Assembly: GCA_949752745.1 (NCBI GenBank)
Contig: OX457026.1
Location: 43,121,239 to 43,185,238 of the forward strand
Source of the DNA: Protula sp. h YS-2021
Taxonomy: Eukaryota; Annelida; Polychaeta; Sabellida; Serpulidae
Length of the DNA stretch: 64,000 bases
Direction of reading: 5' to 3'
The notes below the pieces were generated by a model. That model did no database searches, was not told the DNA's origin, and was given only the letters and a program-made list of their open reading frames with translations. Position 1 is the stretch's first letter. Every line of letters begins with the position of its first letter. Shown one piece after another: positions 26,001-34,152 of the stretch. Both the position numbers and the translations under genes were made by a program.

Positions 26001-29000
26001 TCGCGAATCCGCATCCCGATCCGTGAACTCAGGTGTTGAATCGAATGCAGACACGACTTTAAAATGTTCATGAATTCACATCCCTAATTCCTGATCTCGG
26101 ATGTTGAAATTGGCAAAATGGTAGGGGCGTGTTGGCAAAATGGAAATTGGCAGCATGGAAATTGGCAAAGTGGACGTTGGCAAAGTGACCGTTGGGAGAC
26201 TGGTATGCACACCCTTATTTTTATCCCTTTTTGGCCACTAAACTCATTACTACTAGTTCTGTCTTGTTTTGTATAGAATCTGCTAAACAACTTCGCCACT
26301 GACGATATTCTGGCGTTTGTCGCCAGGCTGTTCCTGTTCTTTCAAATGGTTACTGTGTTTCCGCTGCTCTGCTACATATTCCGCATTCAAATCCTCAGCA
26401 CTTTATTCGGATCTCAGTATCCAGGGTAAGAACATAGGTTTATTTTTGCATAACGGAAAAGAAACAGTTGTGAGTGACATGGATGAGCCGAGACCATTCC
26501 ATTATGCAGCGAATGTAGAGTGTTATTTGCTGAGATTCCTTCGGCTTAAAGTTTAGGGGCCGTGGCCTTTATACGTTAAACAATTCTGGCACGTAGATCT
26601 AAGCTTTGCCTCTTGTCGTTAAGACTGTTGTATGGATAAATAAAGAAAACTGCATACAGTTTATTTTTTTGTCGCCAAGAATCGACTCTTACCTTCCTTA
26701 TACTAAAAGACATGTTTGCAAAGGGATACGGAAAAAATGGTAACGTTTTGGTTTGTTTGCACGGGCCGCTCTAGTTCTCACTGTGGGGAATTATGCCTAC
26801 GGAGCACCTGTTTTGGTTCGTAGTGAAGTGCTTATGCTTGATGTTACAGGGTATTTCACGTGTTGGGTGTGAATGCATGTTTGGTGACACTCTGTCTGCT
26901 GTTTGCGATATTCCTGCCACAGATTGGTACAATAATCAGGTGAGACTTTGGAAGATCACGTTTTTTTCTCTGGACGAATAATGCAAGTAGTTAATTCAAG
27001 TGGTCTGGTGAAGAAACAAAAGCTCATTTTCTCTAATGCAAAGACGTAAGTACAAACAGGGCAGTATTACCGTGTCAGAATGAAATTTTATAATATTAGA
27101 AATCTCCCGAGGTAACATAGTGCGTGCTTTGGACATCCTAATTTGCATTTATTACAGTTGGGGATTTTCAATCTCGGTAAAGTGTTTCCGTATGTTTCCT
27201 TTTTTTGCCAAAACCTTGTCACACGGACTCCTCTGAGATGGCAAGGGCTAGGAAGACCAAATTTGGCAGAGACATAGTATAGCGTGTCTAGTTGGTCCAA
27301 CTCAATTTTTTAGAAAATCATTAACATTTTATATGCAAAAATGGACATTGAAATTTAAGATTTGAAGACCTTGTCACGCGAACCCCCCTGCGAGTTCTAG
27401 GGCTAGGACTACCAAATGTGGCAGAGACATAGTATGGGATGTGTAGTTGGTCCAGCTCAATTTTTAAAGAAATTTATGGACATTTAACATGTGAAAATGG
27501 ACATTGAAATTTTGCCGCTGACGCCCAAGAAAAGGCAGGCAAACGCTTTGATTTCGCAGTTAAAGGAACTGGTGTGATATCAGCATAGGCATATTGATCG
27601 CTCGACTGTCTGCAGTGAGAGCGATTACAGTATGTGTGTGCAAGTTGAAGTTGACTGCAGTGTTTCGGTTTTACCCAGTTGCTAAAGAGTGGTGAAATTT
27701 GGCTCACTGATAGAGGGGGTTGAGACGTTGTGAAATCCGCATTTTTTTCACCATGACCTTAGAAGGTACCTCGGTGACCTTGACCTCCTTGGTCATGGTC
27801 AAGTCAAAAACCGAGAGTTGACCATCTCGAGAACGATTAGGTTTTACCCAGTTACTAAAGAGTGATGAAATTTGGCTCACTGATAGAGGGGGTTGAGACG
27901 TTGTGAAATCGGCATTTTTTTTACCATGACCTTAGAAGGTACCTCGGTGACCTTGACCTCCTTGGTCATGGTCAAGTCAAAAACCGAAAGTTGACCATCA
28001 TCTCGAAAACGATTAGAGGTAGAGCGATTTGAGCTTATTTTCGTCCCGTTGGACCTAAAAGACTATGTGTAAGAGGTACCTCGGTGACCTTGACCTCCTT
28101 GGCCGTTATCCAAGTAAAAAGGGAAGTTGACCATTATCTTGAAACGGTTAGAGGTAGAGTGGTTTTGAGCTTATTTTCCACCCTTTGGGTCTAAAAGACG
28201 TTAGATAAGAGGTACCTCCTCGGTCATGGTCAAGTCAAAAACCGGAAGTTGACCATTATCTCGGAAACACGTAAAGATAAAGCGATTTTGAGCTTATTTT
28301 CGACCGTTGTTGCCTAAATTTCTGTATCTAAGAGGTACCTCGGTGACCTTGACCTCCTTGGTAGTGGTCAAGGTCAAAAACCGAAAATTAACCATTATTT
28401 CGAAAACGGTTAGAGATAGAGCGATTTTGAGCTTATTTTCGACCCTTTCAGCCTAAAAGATGATATGTAACAGATACCTCAGTGAACTTGACCTCCTCGG
28501 TCATCGTCAAAGAAAAAAACCAGAAGTTGACCATTGTCTGGAAAACGGGTAGAGATAGATATATTTTCAGGTGATTTCATCCCTTTCAGGCTAAAAGTGT
28601 TATGTAAGAGGTACCTCGATGATCTTGACCATTTCGGTCGTGGTCAATGTCAAAAACCTGAAGTTCTAAAAACGGTTAGAGGTAGTGCGATTTTAAGCTT
28701 ATTTTAGACCGTTTGGGCCTAAAAAGAGAAGATAAGGAAAGGCATCTTGGTAACCTTCACCTCATTCATGGGCAGTTCTGAATTTTACGAGTTCAGAATT
28801 GTATTTTTTTGTGGCCCCCAAGTATAGTTTTCGCTACTCGGTAGCGAAAACGGTCTAGTTTGAATATGTTTCTGTGTTGCCAATATGACATAGGTCCTTT
28901 GGGGCTTGTCTTTTGCCCAATGAAAAGGTGATTGCGGCGTAAGTAAAAGTTCCTTTCCCTTTGGTAACACAACCACGTGTCGACCTACATATATTTCAGT

Positions 29001-32000
29001 GCCCAATAAGTCACTACATCACAACTTTTTTTTTACCTGAGTTTAATGCATGGGGTAAGTTATGCTGCTTTTCTGGCATTCTAACGAAAATTCTGGAGTT
29101 TTTAGCCCCTACGGTAAGTCATCTATGTGCACCTGGTTCCCTGCTACACGTGACATAAGTTTTTGCCTGCCTGAGCTTCCTCTTTTGAAGCCTTTTCACA
29201 GCGATTTCGCTTCTCGACAGCGGTTTTAGCCCAGCTTACGTTACACGTAAGCTGGGGTATTCCTATTGGTTTGCGGGCGGCGTCCGTTAGTTAGGTAGTT
29301 AGTTAGTTCGTTAGTTAGTTGTTTATTTAGTAAACTTTGGTTCAAAATGCATCTCCTACAATTTTGATCCGATGTCATTTATTTTTGGTATGAGGCATCC
29401 CTAAGAGGTCATGCATACGGCTTGTGCTTTTTTTAGTCGATCGGGTGATTTTTGAATTTTTGGGGAATTTTTGAAGAAAAAATTTTAAAATGCATCTCCT
29501 CCTACATTTTATATTCGATTTGATTTATTTTTGGTATGAGACACCCCTAAAGGGTCGTACATAAGGCATGAGCTTTTTTAGTCGATCGGACAATTTTTGT
29601 ATTTTTGGGGAATTTTTTTATGAAAAATTTCGAAATTAATTCAAAATGCATCTACTCCTACAATAATTTTATTTTGATTCGATGTCATTTATTTTTGGTG
29701 AGAGGCATCCCAAAGCAATCATGCATACGGCTTTTTTAGTTGATCGGATGATTTTTGAATTTTGGGGGAATTTTTGAAGAAAAATTTTTAAAATGTATCT
29801 CCTACATTTTGTATCCGCAGTGCTGCTAGAGTATACTTTTTTAAAAGTATTATACTTTTTTTTTGAGATTTCACCAAAAACATACTTTTTTGTACTTTTT
29901 ATACTTTTTTTTCGTCTTCCATACTTTTTTTTGCTCGATGTCATAATGTCATTTTAATTTTTTGTGAGCTTCAAAAAAGTTTTTTCATTTTAATTTTTTC
30001 TATTGATAACTTTTCTTTTGATAAATTTTCCTTCAATTCTGTTTCCTTTTTTTTCTTAAATTTTGAGCCCTCATACAATACTGGCAGAAGCCTTTGCTAT
30101 TGTTCTGTACGTTCGCCCGTCGAACCGTCGGTATACAATTATTTTGTCGGCGCGAAAACTTTCAAAAAAAGAAGCTTCACAAAACTTTACAGGAAGAAAG
30201 TTCATGTCTAGGTGTGCACTTCGAGTTCAGTTTCCTACATGTCAGTCCGTTTGTCTGTCTGTCGCACTTTAAACTTTTTTGTCAGGGTGATATCTCAGAA
30301 TCTCTTCATCAGAGCATTACTATTAATCCGTCGCAGTGCTGCTAGAATATACTTTTTAAAAGCATTATACTTCTTTTTTTTTTGCCCAGCTTACGTTATA
30401 CGTAAGCTGGGGTTCCCTATCGGTTTGCAGACGGCGTCCGTTAGTTGGTTAGTTCGTTAGGTAGTTGTTTATTTGGTAAACTTTTGTTCAAAATGTATTT
30501 ATTTTTTATGTGAAGCATCCCTAGGAGGTCATGCATAGGGTTTGTGCTTTTCTAGTCGATGGGATAGTTTTTTAATTTTTGGTAAATTTTTGAAGCAAAA
30601 ATTTTAAAATGTATCTCCTCCTACATTTTTGATCCGATGTCGTTCATTGTTGGTATGAGGCACCCCTGAGGGGTCATGCATACGGCTTGTGCTTTTTTAA
30701 TCGATCGGACAATTTTTGTATTTTTGGTGAATTTTTGAAGAAAAATTTTCAAAAATAATTCAAAATGCATGTCTTCTTACATTTTTGAACCGATATCATT
30801 TATTTTCGGTTTGAGGTTTCCCTAAGGGATCGTTCGTACGGCTTGTGCTTTTCTAGTCGATCGGATAATTTTTTTAATTTTTAGGAGAATTTTTGAAGAA
30901 AAAATTATAAAATGTATCTCCACCTGCATTTTTAATCCGATGTCGTTCATTTTTGGTATGAGGCACCCTTAAGGGATCATACATACGGCTTGTGCTTTTT
31001 TTAATAGATCGGACAATTTTTGTATTTTTGGTGAATTTTTGAAGAAAAATTTTCAAAAATAATTCAAAATGCATCTCTTCTTATATTTTTGAACAGATAT
31101 CATTTATTTTGGGTATGAGGTTTCCCTAAGGAATCGTGTGTACGACTTGTGCTTTTCAGATTTCTATTCGATCGGATAATTTTTTTAATTTTTGGGGAAT
31201 TTTTGAAGAAAAAAATTTAAAATGTATCTCCAGTTTTGATCCAATTTCGTTCATTTTTGGTACGAAGCACCCCTAAGGGGTCCTGCATACGGTTAATGCT
31301 TTTTTAGTGGATAGGACAATTTTTGTATTTTTGGAGATTTTTTTTAAGAAAAAGCTTCAAAATGCATTTCGCCCCACAGTTTTTATCCGATTTCATTTAT
31401 TTTTGGTATGAAACATCCTAGATTGGTCATGCATATGATTTGCGCTTTTGTATACGGTTCATGCTTTTTAGTGGATCGTGCTCAAACCAAAGAAATGGCC
31501 TCACTGTCTTGAAATTTTAGTTAAATAAGAAACGGCAGAAATATTGGCGAAAAACCAATTCTTACTAAAATCGCTGTTAACGGTAGGGATATAATACTAA
31601 TTTCTTAAAATTATGAATTATGGAAGCGAAATTAGTACCTATCGGGCGGTAATTTTTTTGGTGATTCGCCAAAAACATTATTTAAAACGCAACTGTCTCT
31701 AAGCATTTGGCCGTAACCTCTTGAAATTTGAGAAAAGGTGGCAAGCTTTGGTACCCACCGGGCTATTACGTTTTTTCATGATTCGCCTAAAATTGGAGGA
31801 AATTTTAGCCTAAACAATTTTCATGAACACTCATCTCCTCCTAGGATTTAAATGGAAACGTCCTAAAATTTTGATAGAAGGTAGTGGTATATATAAACCA
31901 TATATATGAACGATAAACCATTTTTGCATTAAAATCTTGACTGACGCTAGTAGAGAGCCTTACTTTCTTGAAATTTGGGTTACAGGTCTTGACATCAGCA

Positions 32001-32261
32001 TTCGTGAGCTCGAGCATTGTCCATGGACAATCTTGTTATTATTACTGTTATTTCAAGGAACATATGTGTTTGCTTACTTGCAGATTTTCTGGTGCATTTT
32101 GTGGATTTTCGTACATTTTCACTCTCCCCTGCGTCATCTATCTGCTGTCACTCCGGCACAGACAAATGCGGATACCTTGGTACACATACGTTATCCACAT
32201 AACGATCGTACTCATTGGATTCGCTAATTTTGCGGCACAGTTCCTCATCATTGGAGCATAG
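627..32261 (+). CDS. SLC38A9: SLC38A9-type lysosomal amino acid transporter/arginine sensor (5' partial, 13 exons)
   Basis: Spliced reading gives about 532 residues ending at TAG 32259-32261; the vertebrate protein is about 560, so only a short N-terminus is missing to the left. All joins keep frame with GT-AG introns. Visible in order: a cytosolic tail with YKYYSKL and PNHIVPPE, matching the tail of the known protein that docks on Ragulator-Rag GTPases; TM1 with WNTMMGTS, the unwound segment that contacts arginine in the solved fish structure; a luminal loop with N-glycosylation sequons (NTS, NIT, NST); then the remaining helices (11 in the family). Known role: it senses lysosomal arginine, exports essential amino acids and activates mTORC1 at the lysosome membrane. 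Here the family and exon structure are seen directly; the signalling role is inferred from conservation of both motifs. Introns reach 7.8 kb and are filled with repeats. It converges on DNAI3. Confidence 0.93.
1540..2110 (-). repeat. Hairpin-headed repeat with tandem units (minus orientation)
   Basis: Read on the minus strand, a GC-rich hairpin-like block (about 2076-2104) is followed by GTCCGTCCGTCC (about 2048-2059). Then come two to three degenerate units of about 185 bases containing CTCCGAAACTGTTTACCC and GTTGTGCAACGTCGTG. This is the same modular plan as other elements in the window. Confidence 0.55.
2304..2328. repeat. Perfect 11-bp hairpin
   Basis: CTTGGCAAGAC and its exact reverse complement are separated by TTC. 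It lies in the intron 88 bases before an SLC38A9 acceptor. It is probably a repeat terminus. Confidence 0.7.
2417..2543 (+). CDS. SLC38A9: SLC38A9 exon: Rag/Ragulator-binding tail, part 1
   Basis: It sits between gtttag (2411-2416) and donor gtgcgt (2544). In frame with the preceding exon it reads RPLQYYSIRN, then HRYKYYSKLASQGDM. The YYSKL core corresponds to the YYSRL of vertebrate SLC38A9, whose Tyr and Leu insert into the Rag-Ragulator cleft. Confidence 0.88.
2800..3080. repeat. Dispersed repeat copy (GATGAACAAGACG family)
   Basis: It contains GTGAAACCTTTTCAT, GACCGGATGAACAAGACG and a block reading GAAAGTGTGTGATATAAGCC ending CACTGGCTGCTCTAGTT. The same blocks recur at about 34640-34995, and parts at 780-840 and 26755-26775. 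Confidence 0.5.
4339..4427 (+). CDS. SLC38A9: SLC38A9 exon: Rag/Ragulator-binding tail, part 2
   Basis: Acceptor cacacag, donor gtaagt. It encodes LMPNHIVPPEYF and ends SSLVT plus two bases of an Ile codon. PNHIVPPE matches the vertebrate PDHVVPAPE segment. The linker before TM1 is shorter than in vertebrates. Confidence 0.92.
4827..4977. mobile_element. 151-bp hAT-type MITE
   Basis: Termini CAGGGTTCGC and GCGAACCCCG are inverted repeats. Exact 8-base duplications ATTACCGT flank them at 4819-4826 and 4978-4985. A related degenerate copy lies at 59930-60137. Confidence 0.85.
5079..6505. mobile_element. Foldback element with about 190-bp palindromic inverted termini
   Basis: The left arm (about 5079-5270) and right arm (about 6315-6505) are near-perfect reverse complements. 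Both run from ATATATGTTACA through GGTATCTTTAATTTCAGGG to GTTAAACAT. Each arm is itself built of short palindromes containing GTAAGTATACTTAC and TGAAAATTTTCA. The middle has an unrelated hairpin-headed element (5311-5812) and AT-rich sequence. No coding sequence is seen. Confidence 0.8.
5311..5816 (+). mobile_element. Hairpin-headed, CTTGTT-tailed element
   Basis: The head hairpin is CCGAC-TTT-GTCGG (5312-5324). A TGTGTGCGTATG tract and TTAAACTTTTTC follow. The tail is GGCTGGGTCATGTCCTTGGA then CGTGCTTGTT. It sits inside the foldback element. Confidence 0.6.
6506..7254. mobile_element. Non-autonomous hAT element, copy 1
   Basis: The ends are CAGGGCTGGTA and TACCAGCCCTG (perfect 11-bp inverted repeat). 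Flanks are ATATATAT (6498-6505) and AGATATAT (7255-7262), 7 of 8 matching. It abuts the foldback element's right end. A second copy is at 54526-55328. Confidence 0.75.
7255..7316. repeat. (AT)n microsatellite
   Basis: About 30 AT dinucleotides beside the right end of the hAT copy. Confidence 0.9.
7674..7910 (+). mobile_element. Short complete hairpin-headed, CTTGTT-tailed element
   Basis: The head is a perfect 11-bp stem TAGTCCCCCGC/GCGGGGGACTA (7674-7684/7701-7711). It is followed by GTCTGTCCGTC. The tail is a perfect 7-bp stem ATCAGTG-T-CACTGAT (7888-7902), then AACTTGTT. At 237 bases it is one of the clearest full examples. Confidence 0.65.
8250..8313 (+). CDS. SLC38A9: SLC38A9 exon: TM1 with substrate motif
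   Basis: Acceptor ttcgtag, donor gtacgt. It encodes WNTMMGTSILSMPW, the nearly invariant TM1 of the family that binds arginine through backbone and Thr contacts. The upstream intron (4428-8249) carries the nested transposon stack. Confidence 0.95.
8493..8626. mobile_element. pogo/Tc1-type MITE
   Basis: TA duplications (8491-8492 and 8627-8628) flank inverted ends CAGTGGAATCTCGTTATAACG and, as reverse complement of the right end, CAGCAGAGCCCTGTCATAACG; 15 of 21 match. At 134 bases it has no coding capacity. Confidence 0.6.
8960..9053 (+). CDS. SLC38A9: SLC38A9 exon: TM2
   Basis: Acceptor gttgtag, donor gtaata. It encodes AGFGAGLLIMVVLAAITLY and YRIMKSPQYV, a hydrophobic helix followed by a basic cytosolic turn, as in vertebrate TM2. 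Confidence 0.94.
11396..12180. repeat. Tandem array of GGCCATAA-GGTCCCCAAATG units
   Basis: About six diverged units of roughly 120-140 bases carrying CCCCAAATGAATTT, GGCCAAAACGTCCCCAAAGC and ACGCTTTATTAAGCTT. It interrupts the larger array. No coding sense is seen. Confidence 0.7.
12214..12496. mobile_element. hAT-like MITE with GGTCGCCC repeats
   Basis: The ends CAGGGTTGAGA and TCTCAACCCTG are a perfect 11-bp inverted repeat. The interior contains many GTCGCCC/GGGCGAC copies, including GGTCGCCCGGAGGGCGACC. No clean target duplication is visible. Confidence 0.6.
13499..13905 (+). repeat. Hairpin-headed repeat with two 169-bp units
   Basis: Head CACAGGT-AGA-ACCTGTG (13499-13515), then a GTGTGTCTGTCGGTCGG tract. 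Two units follow, each holding GCTTGTTAACANGATAAC and CATGAAACTTGGTAT-like sequence (starting 13566 and 13735). Confidence 0.65.
13990..14510 (+). repeat. Repeat remnant ending in palindrome plus CTTGTT
   Basis: Two degenerate 160-base units, then a perfect 16-base palindrome ATTGTCCATGGACAAT (14489-14504) and CTTGTT (14505-14510). The last 100 bases closely resemble 31930-32037. Confidence 0.6.
14630..14861 (+). repeat. Repeat remnant ending in palindrome plus CTTGTT
   Basis: The tail is GGGCTGGTCGCAATGTCCCT followed by GGACATTCTTGTT. It ends about 315 bases before the next SLC38A9 exon. Confidence 0.5.
15176..15343 (+). CDS. SLC38A9: SLC38A9 exon: TM3 and flank
   Basis: Acceptor tttgcag, donor gtacgt. 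It encodes YEFADVCGYYLGKWGEY, then a helix ending IVYWVLMSNFLYN. The YWVLMSNFL string is shared with vertebrate SLC38A9. A 6.1-kb repeat-filled intron precedes it. Confidence 0.95.
16184..16240 (+). CDS. SLC38A9: SLC38A9 exon: luminal loop with glycosylation sequons
   Basis: A 57-base exon between tttgcag and gtaagt, in phase 1 on both sides. It encodes a hydrophilic segment with HFNTS and VDNITD, two N-x-S/T sequons in the loop that is glycosylated in vertebrates. Confidence 0.85.
16455..16754 (+). CDS. SLC38A9: SLC38A9 exon: luminal loop, TM4 and TM5
   Basis: Acceptor ttgccag, donor gtaagt. It carries CPHPTLTPYQSNSTEAW (a further sequon), then LSVPFFLLIVLGPLINIKS and FFTKFNALGTVSVAYIL, close to the vertebrate helices at the same place. 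The exon is notably GC-richer than its introns. Confidence 0.94.
17356..17462 (+). CDS. SLC38A9: SLC38A9 exon: helix with FIHNC
   Basis: Acceptor tgtttag, donor gtaagc. It encodes FEWTFPALSGILALAYFIHN and CVLSILRNQKHPENN. The FIHNC string and the basic loop after it match vertebrate SLC38A9. The following intron (17463-25222) is the largest, 7.8 kb. Confidence 0.94.
17914..22958 (+). mobile_element. Large hairpin-headed element with two kinds of internal tandem array
   Basis: The head has a perfect 11-bp stem CCCAGCTTACG/CGTAAGCTGGG (17915-17941), then GCGTCCGTTAGTTAG. From about 17990 to 19640 there are ten or so units of about 150-165 bases (GCATCTCCTCCTAC, GATGTCATTTATTTTTGG, GGTCGTGCATACGGCTTGTG). 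From 19655 to 22690 lies the 51-bp array, then a unique 250-base tail. Near its end the head 11-mer CGTAAGCTGGG recurs (22924-22934), then TTTGTCC-TT-GGACAAA and CTTGTT (22953-22958). The whole element is 5.0 kb inside an SLC38A9 intron, with no coding capacity seen. Confidence 0.6.
19655..22690. repeat. 51-bp minisatellite array (about 59 copies)
   Basis: The unit reads roughly ACGCAAGTTAAATAAACATG then CGCACTGGTCCGAAATGCGAACCGCGCATCA. A 10-unit block (about 510 bases) is duplicated: 20515-20880 recurs at about 21026-21390. A run of near-identical units lies at 22275-22490. Because 51 is 17 codons, long open frames appear on both strands. Confidence 0.9.
22988..23070. repeat. AT-rich microsatellite
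   Basis: TA/ATAT runs interrupted by CCAATATC, between two elements. Confidence 0.7.
23085..23572. mobile_element. About 490-bp element with 100-bp inverted termini, copy 1
   Basis: The left end runs CACTGTATTGTTTAAAATAA; the right end, reverse complemented, runs CACCGTATTATTTAAAATAA. Both continue with GAAACCAGATATTTTTTGG and TAGACTACC to CACAGAAATC. The interior is AT-rich. A second copy is at 58332-58812. Confidence 0.75.
23578..24373 (+). repeat. Repeat remnant ending in palindrome plus CTTGTT
   Basis: GATCCGATTGCATTGAAATT and CCAAAATTGGGC resemble other array units. The tail is GACTGGGCACAATGTCCACG then GACATTCTTGTT. A sister tail is at 38148-38179. Confidence 0.5.
23824..23998 (+). 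repeat. Two tRNA-like modules (possible SINE remnant)
   Basis: ATAGCTCACTCGGTAAGATG with GGTTCAAGC (23826-23875) looks like an A box and B box. A second block (23941-23998) has GAGGTTGTGAGTTCAAGCCC. Neither forms a convincing full cloverleaf. They interrupt a hairpin-tailed repeat spanning about 23578-24373. Confidence 0.35.
24519..25139. mobile_element. Foldback element built of GGAAAAAATGGCAAC units, copy 1
   Basis: The left arm (24519-24640) is a tandem of 15-17-base units (ACGGAAAAAATGGCA). The right arm (25018-25139) is its inverted repeat (TTGCCATTTTTTCC). The spacer holds two diverged direct copies of an 85-base block (about 24779-24864 and 24868-24955). It ends 83 bases before an exon. 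Confidence 0.75.
25223..25327 (+). CDS. SLC38A9: SLC38A9 exon: helix after the cytosolic loop
   Basis: Acceptor cttcag, donor gtgagt; 105 bases in phase 0. It encodes GRDLSIAFTLVASTYIFIG and TVFYLSFPLPKTCIED. A TGGCAA-type foldback ends 82 bases upstream of its start and a second one begins about 300 bases downstream. Confidence 0.93.
25635..26200. mobile_element. Foldback element built of TTTTGCCAA units, copy 2
   Basis: Arms at 25638-25732 (CATTTTGCCAA repeats) and 26106-26200 (inverted). The spacer has tandem blocks of about 70 bases with TTGAATCGA. It ends 76 bases before the next SLC38A9 exon. Confidence 0.7.
26277..26425 (+). CDS. SLC38A9: SLC38A9 exon: helix with FFQMVTVFPLL
   Basis: Acceptor gtatag, donor gtaaga. 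It encodes NNFATDDILAFVARLFLFFQ and MVTVFPLLCYIFRIQIL, aligning with the vertebrate ARIFLLFQMMTVYPLL region. Confidence 0.95.
26850..26939 (+). CDS. SLC38A9: SLC38A9 exon: penultimate helix
   Basis: Acceptor gttacag, donor gtgaga. It encodes GVFHVLGVNACLVTLCLLF, then AIFLPQIGTII; PQIGTII corresponds to the vertebrate PNIGGII. A 5.1-kb intron follows. Confidence 0.94.
27640..28760. repeat. Tandem array with TGACCTTGACCTCC in each unit
   Basis: About eight units of 120-185 bases share GTACCTCGGTGACCTTGACC, GGTCATGGTCAAGTCAAAAA and GCGATTTTGAGCTTATTTTC. Each conserved unit carries directly repeated TGACC(T) half-sites. It lies in the last SLC38A9 intron. Confidence 0.8.
28828..28852. repeat. 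Perfect 10-bp hairpin
   Basis: GTTTTCGCTA-CTCGG-TAGCGAAAAC, closing the TGACCT array block. It fits the terminal hairpins seen elsewhere. Confidence 0.7.
29229..30383 (+). repeat. Second CCCAGCTTACG hairpin-headed element, interrupted
   Basis: The head stem CCCAGCTTACG/CGTAAGCTGGG lies at 29230-29256, then GCGTCCGTTAGTTAGGTAG and four units like those at 18000-19600. From 29817 an insertion begins with CAGTGCTGCTAGAGTATACT; a near copy of that start is repeated at 30334. Confidence 0.6.
30384..32037 (+). repeat. Third CCCAGCTTACG hairpin-headed element with foreign tail
   Basis: Head stem at 30385-30411, about seven degenerate units, then a different 3' part (31900-32037) matching 14390-14510. 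It ends in palindrome ATTGTCCATGGACAAT and CTTGTT at 32032-32037. Confidence 0.6.
32084..32261 (+). CDS. SLC38A9: SLC38A9 last coding exon and stop
   Basis: Acceptor cttgcag. It encodes GAFCGFSYIFTLPCVIYLL and a last helix ending FANFAAQFLIIGA, then TAG. The upstream intron ends in the tail of a hairpin-ended repeat (CTTGTT at 32032-32037), 46 bases before the exon. Confidence 0.95.
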
Positions 32262-32372
32262 ATTTGGATGTTTCATTCATTGATTTTTGTAAGACGGTGA
32301 AGGGTTATGTTTGAACCTTTGTCAATACAGTATTGTAATGTGTCTAGACAGTTTGATACAGTCAGAAAGAAA

Positions 32373-32378
32373 ATTAAA
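32373..32378 (+). terminator. Candidate polyadenylation signal for SLC38A9
   Basis: ATTAAA lies 112 bases after the stop codon, followed by T/G-rich sequence. It is the nearest acceptable signal; transcript data would be needed to confirm use. Confidence 0.3.
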
Positions 32379-33188
32379 AACATTTATTGTATGTAAACAA
32401 TTGTAACAGATGTACTGATTTTTATTAGAATCTGATTTTATGTCAGGACATTTTTTTAATATTTTAGTTTTCATTGATCACCTTTGCAGTTGTCACAAGC
32501 TGCCTCAGTGTTGATGTATTTAGTTTGTGTGTATTCTGATTTGTGGAAGTATTTAGTTGATGTGACCGATTTTACTATTTGTTTTCGAGTCTGACTATAT
32601 GTTGGACTTTTTTTTATGCTTTAGTTTTTACTGATTCCTTTCGCAGTTTTCACAATCTGCTTTAGTTTTGATATTGTTAGTCCCTGGGATTCTACTCCAA
32701 TACACACTTTTCTGAATTTTACTCTCAAGTATTGTCTTTTCTTGTATTATGTGTAATATGATTTGAGTATTTTGTTACAGTATATGTTTATTGAGACGAC
32801 ATTGAATAGAATAACATGGTCTAAGTCCGCAACTTGAACCTTGGCGTATGAGGAACTCGCATTTTATGACTTGACAAGGCCGAACTTCCCTCAGTTAATG
32901 AAACTTTGGTTGTCTTTAGTCACACAGATGATTTCGTTTTATAAGTTATTTTAATACATGTTTATTCTGTTAAAATTTCAAATAATGGGATCATCTCTAT
33001 AGACATCAACGTTTAGCACCAAGGCAAATCAAAACCAGTGAGTTAGCTATTCTTATACCGTTTGAGAAGGAGCGTTTGTGCCAAAATGCTCTGATCTTGT
33101 AAACAACGTGGCTTATTTATGCCGAGCGCTTTGAAGTCTTGTCTTAATTTTTTTTAATTAAGTGCAACAATATCACTTCAATAATTAT

Positions 33189-33726
33189 GTCTTCCCGGCC
33201 AAGGGGAGACATATAGTGTTTTGTACGTTCAGTGTGTGTTTGTGTGTTTATGTCAGTTTTGTGAACAAAATGTTGTGTGCAAGATATCTCGAGAACGAAA
33301 ATCGGATGGACTTCTAACTTGATATGTTTATGCCTTGGTTAGGTCGGACGATTCTGTCAATTTTTTTACGCATGGTGCTTTATCAGGGCAGGCGTATGAC
33401 GTCATTTCGTAAAAATCGTGTGTGTGAAATTTCTCAGAAACTGAACATCGGAGAAAGTTCAAACTTGGTGGGATTTTTTTCTTGTTAGGTCCGAAAGAAT
33501 CTGCCATATTTTGTAGCGAAATTAAGAAAGGGGTATGACGTCACTACGTTAAAATCTATGTAAGATTTCTCAGCCGCTGAACATCGGAGAAAGTTCAAAC
33601 TTGCTGACTTTTTTGCTTGGTAGGTTCGAAGGATTCTGTCAATTTTTTTCGAAGAGAATAAAGAACGAAAGTGGCTCACGGCCTTATCACGTAAAATATG
33701 CATCTAATTGAACAAGATCTTGTTTA
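33189..33726 (+). repeat. GTCTTCCC hairpin-headed repeat
   Basis: The head GTCTTCCCGGCCAAGGGGAGAC is followed by a TGTGTGTTTGTGTG tract and TCTCGAGAACGAAAATCGGA. Three units contain CTGAACATCGGAGAAAGTTC. It ends near palindrome AACAAGATCTTGTT (33711-33724). Inverted relatives lie at about 57830-58072 and 59440-59515. Confidence 0.55.
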
Positions 33727-33960
33727 CGTATGTATAACCAACGGTCATATTGTGTTAAAATTTTATATGGGTATTCGTTTTGGTAGTCGGACAGCTGTTT
33801 CAACTTTTGGTGGTGAAATTAACAAAGGTTGTTAAGCAAATTATCTCGATCGACTTCAAGCTTGGTGCAGTTATTCCTTGGATAAATCGCACGGTTTTGC
33901 TTTAGCACTAAACTAGTATAGAAAATAAAGAAGGTGAATGAAGTCGCCAACCCCTCCTCC

Positions 33961-33980
33961 CCCGCCCCCCCCCCCCCCCC
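33961..33980. repeat. Poly-C run
   Basis: CCGCCCCC followed by a long C run in intergenic DNA. Confidence 0.8.
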
Positions 33981-34152
33981 GCCTACTCCATATTGTAGGT
34001 TCTTTTGTTAACCATGCATAGTTGTTAATTACAGTTGGGATTTTAGCATTTCCCAGAAGATTCTCGAGAACTTGCATTCTTTAGAATGCTTGAACACAGT
34101 AGTAACATTACTGTCGATCCATGGATGTTTCTTACATTGTCTGTATCTGACC

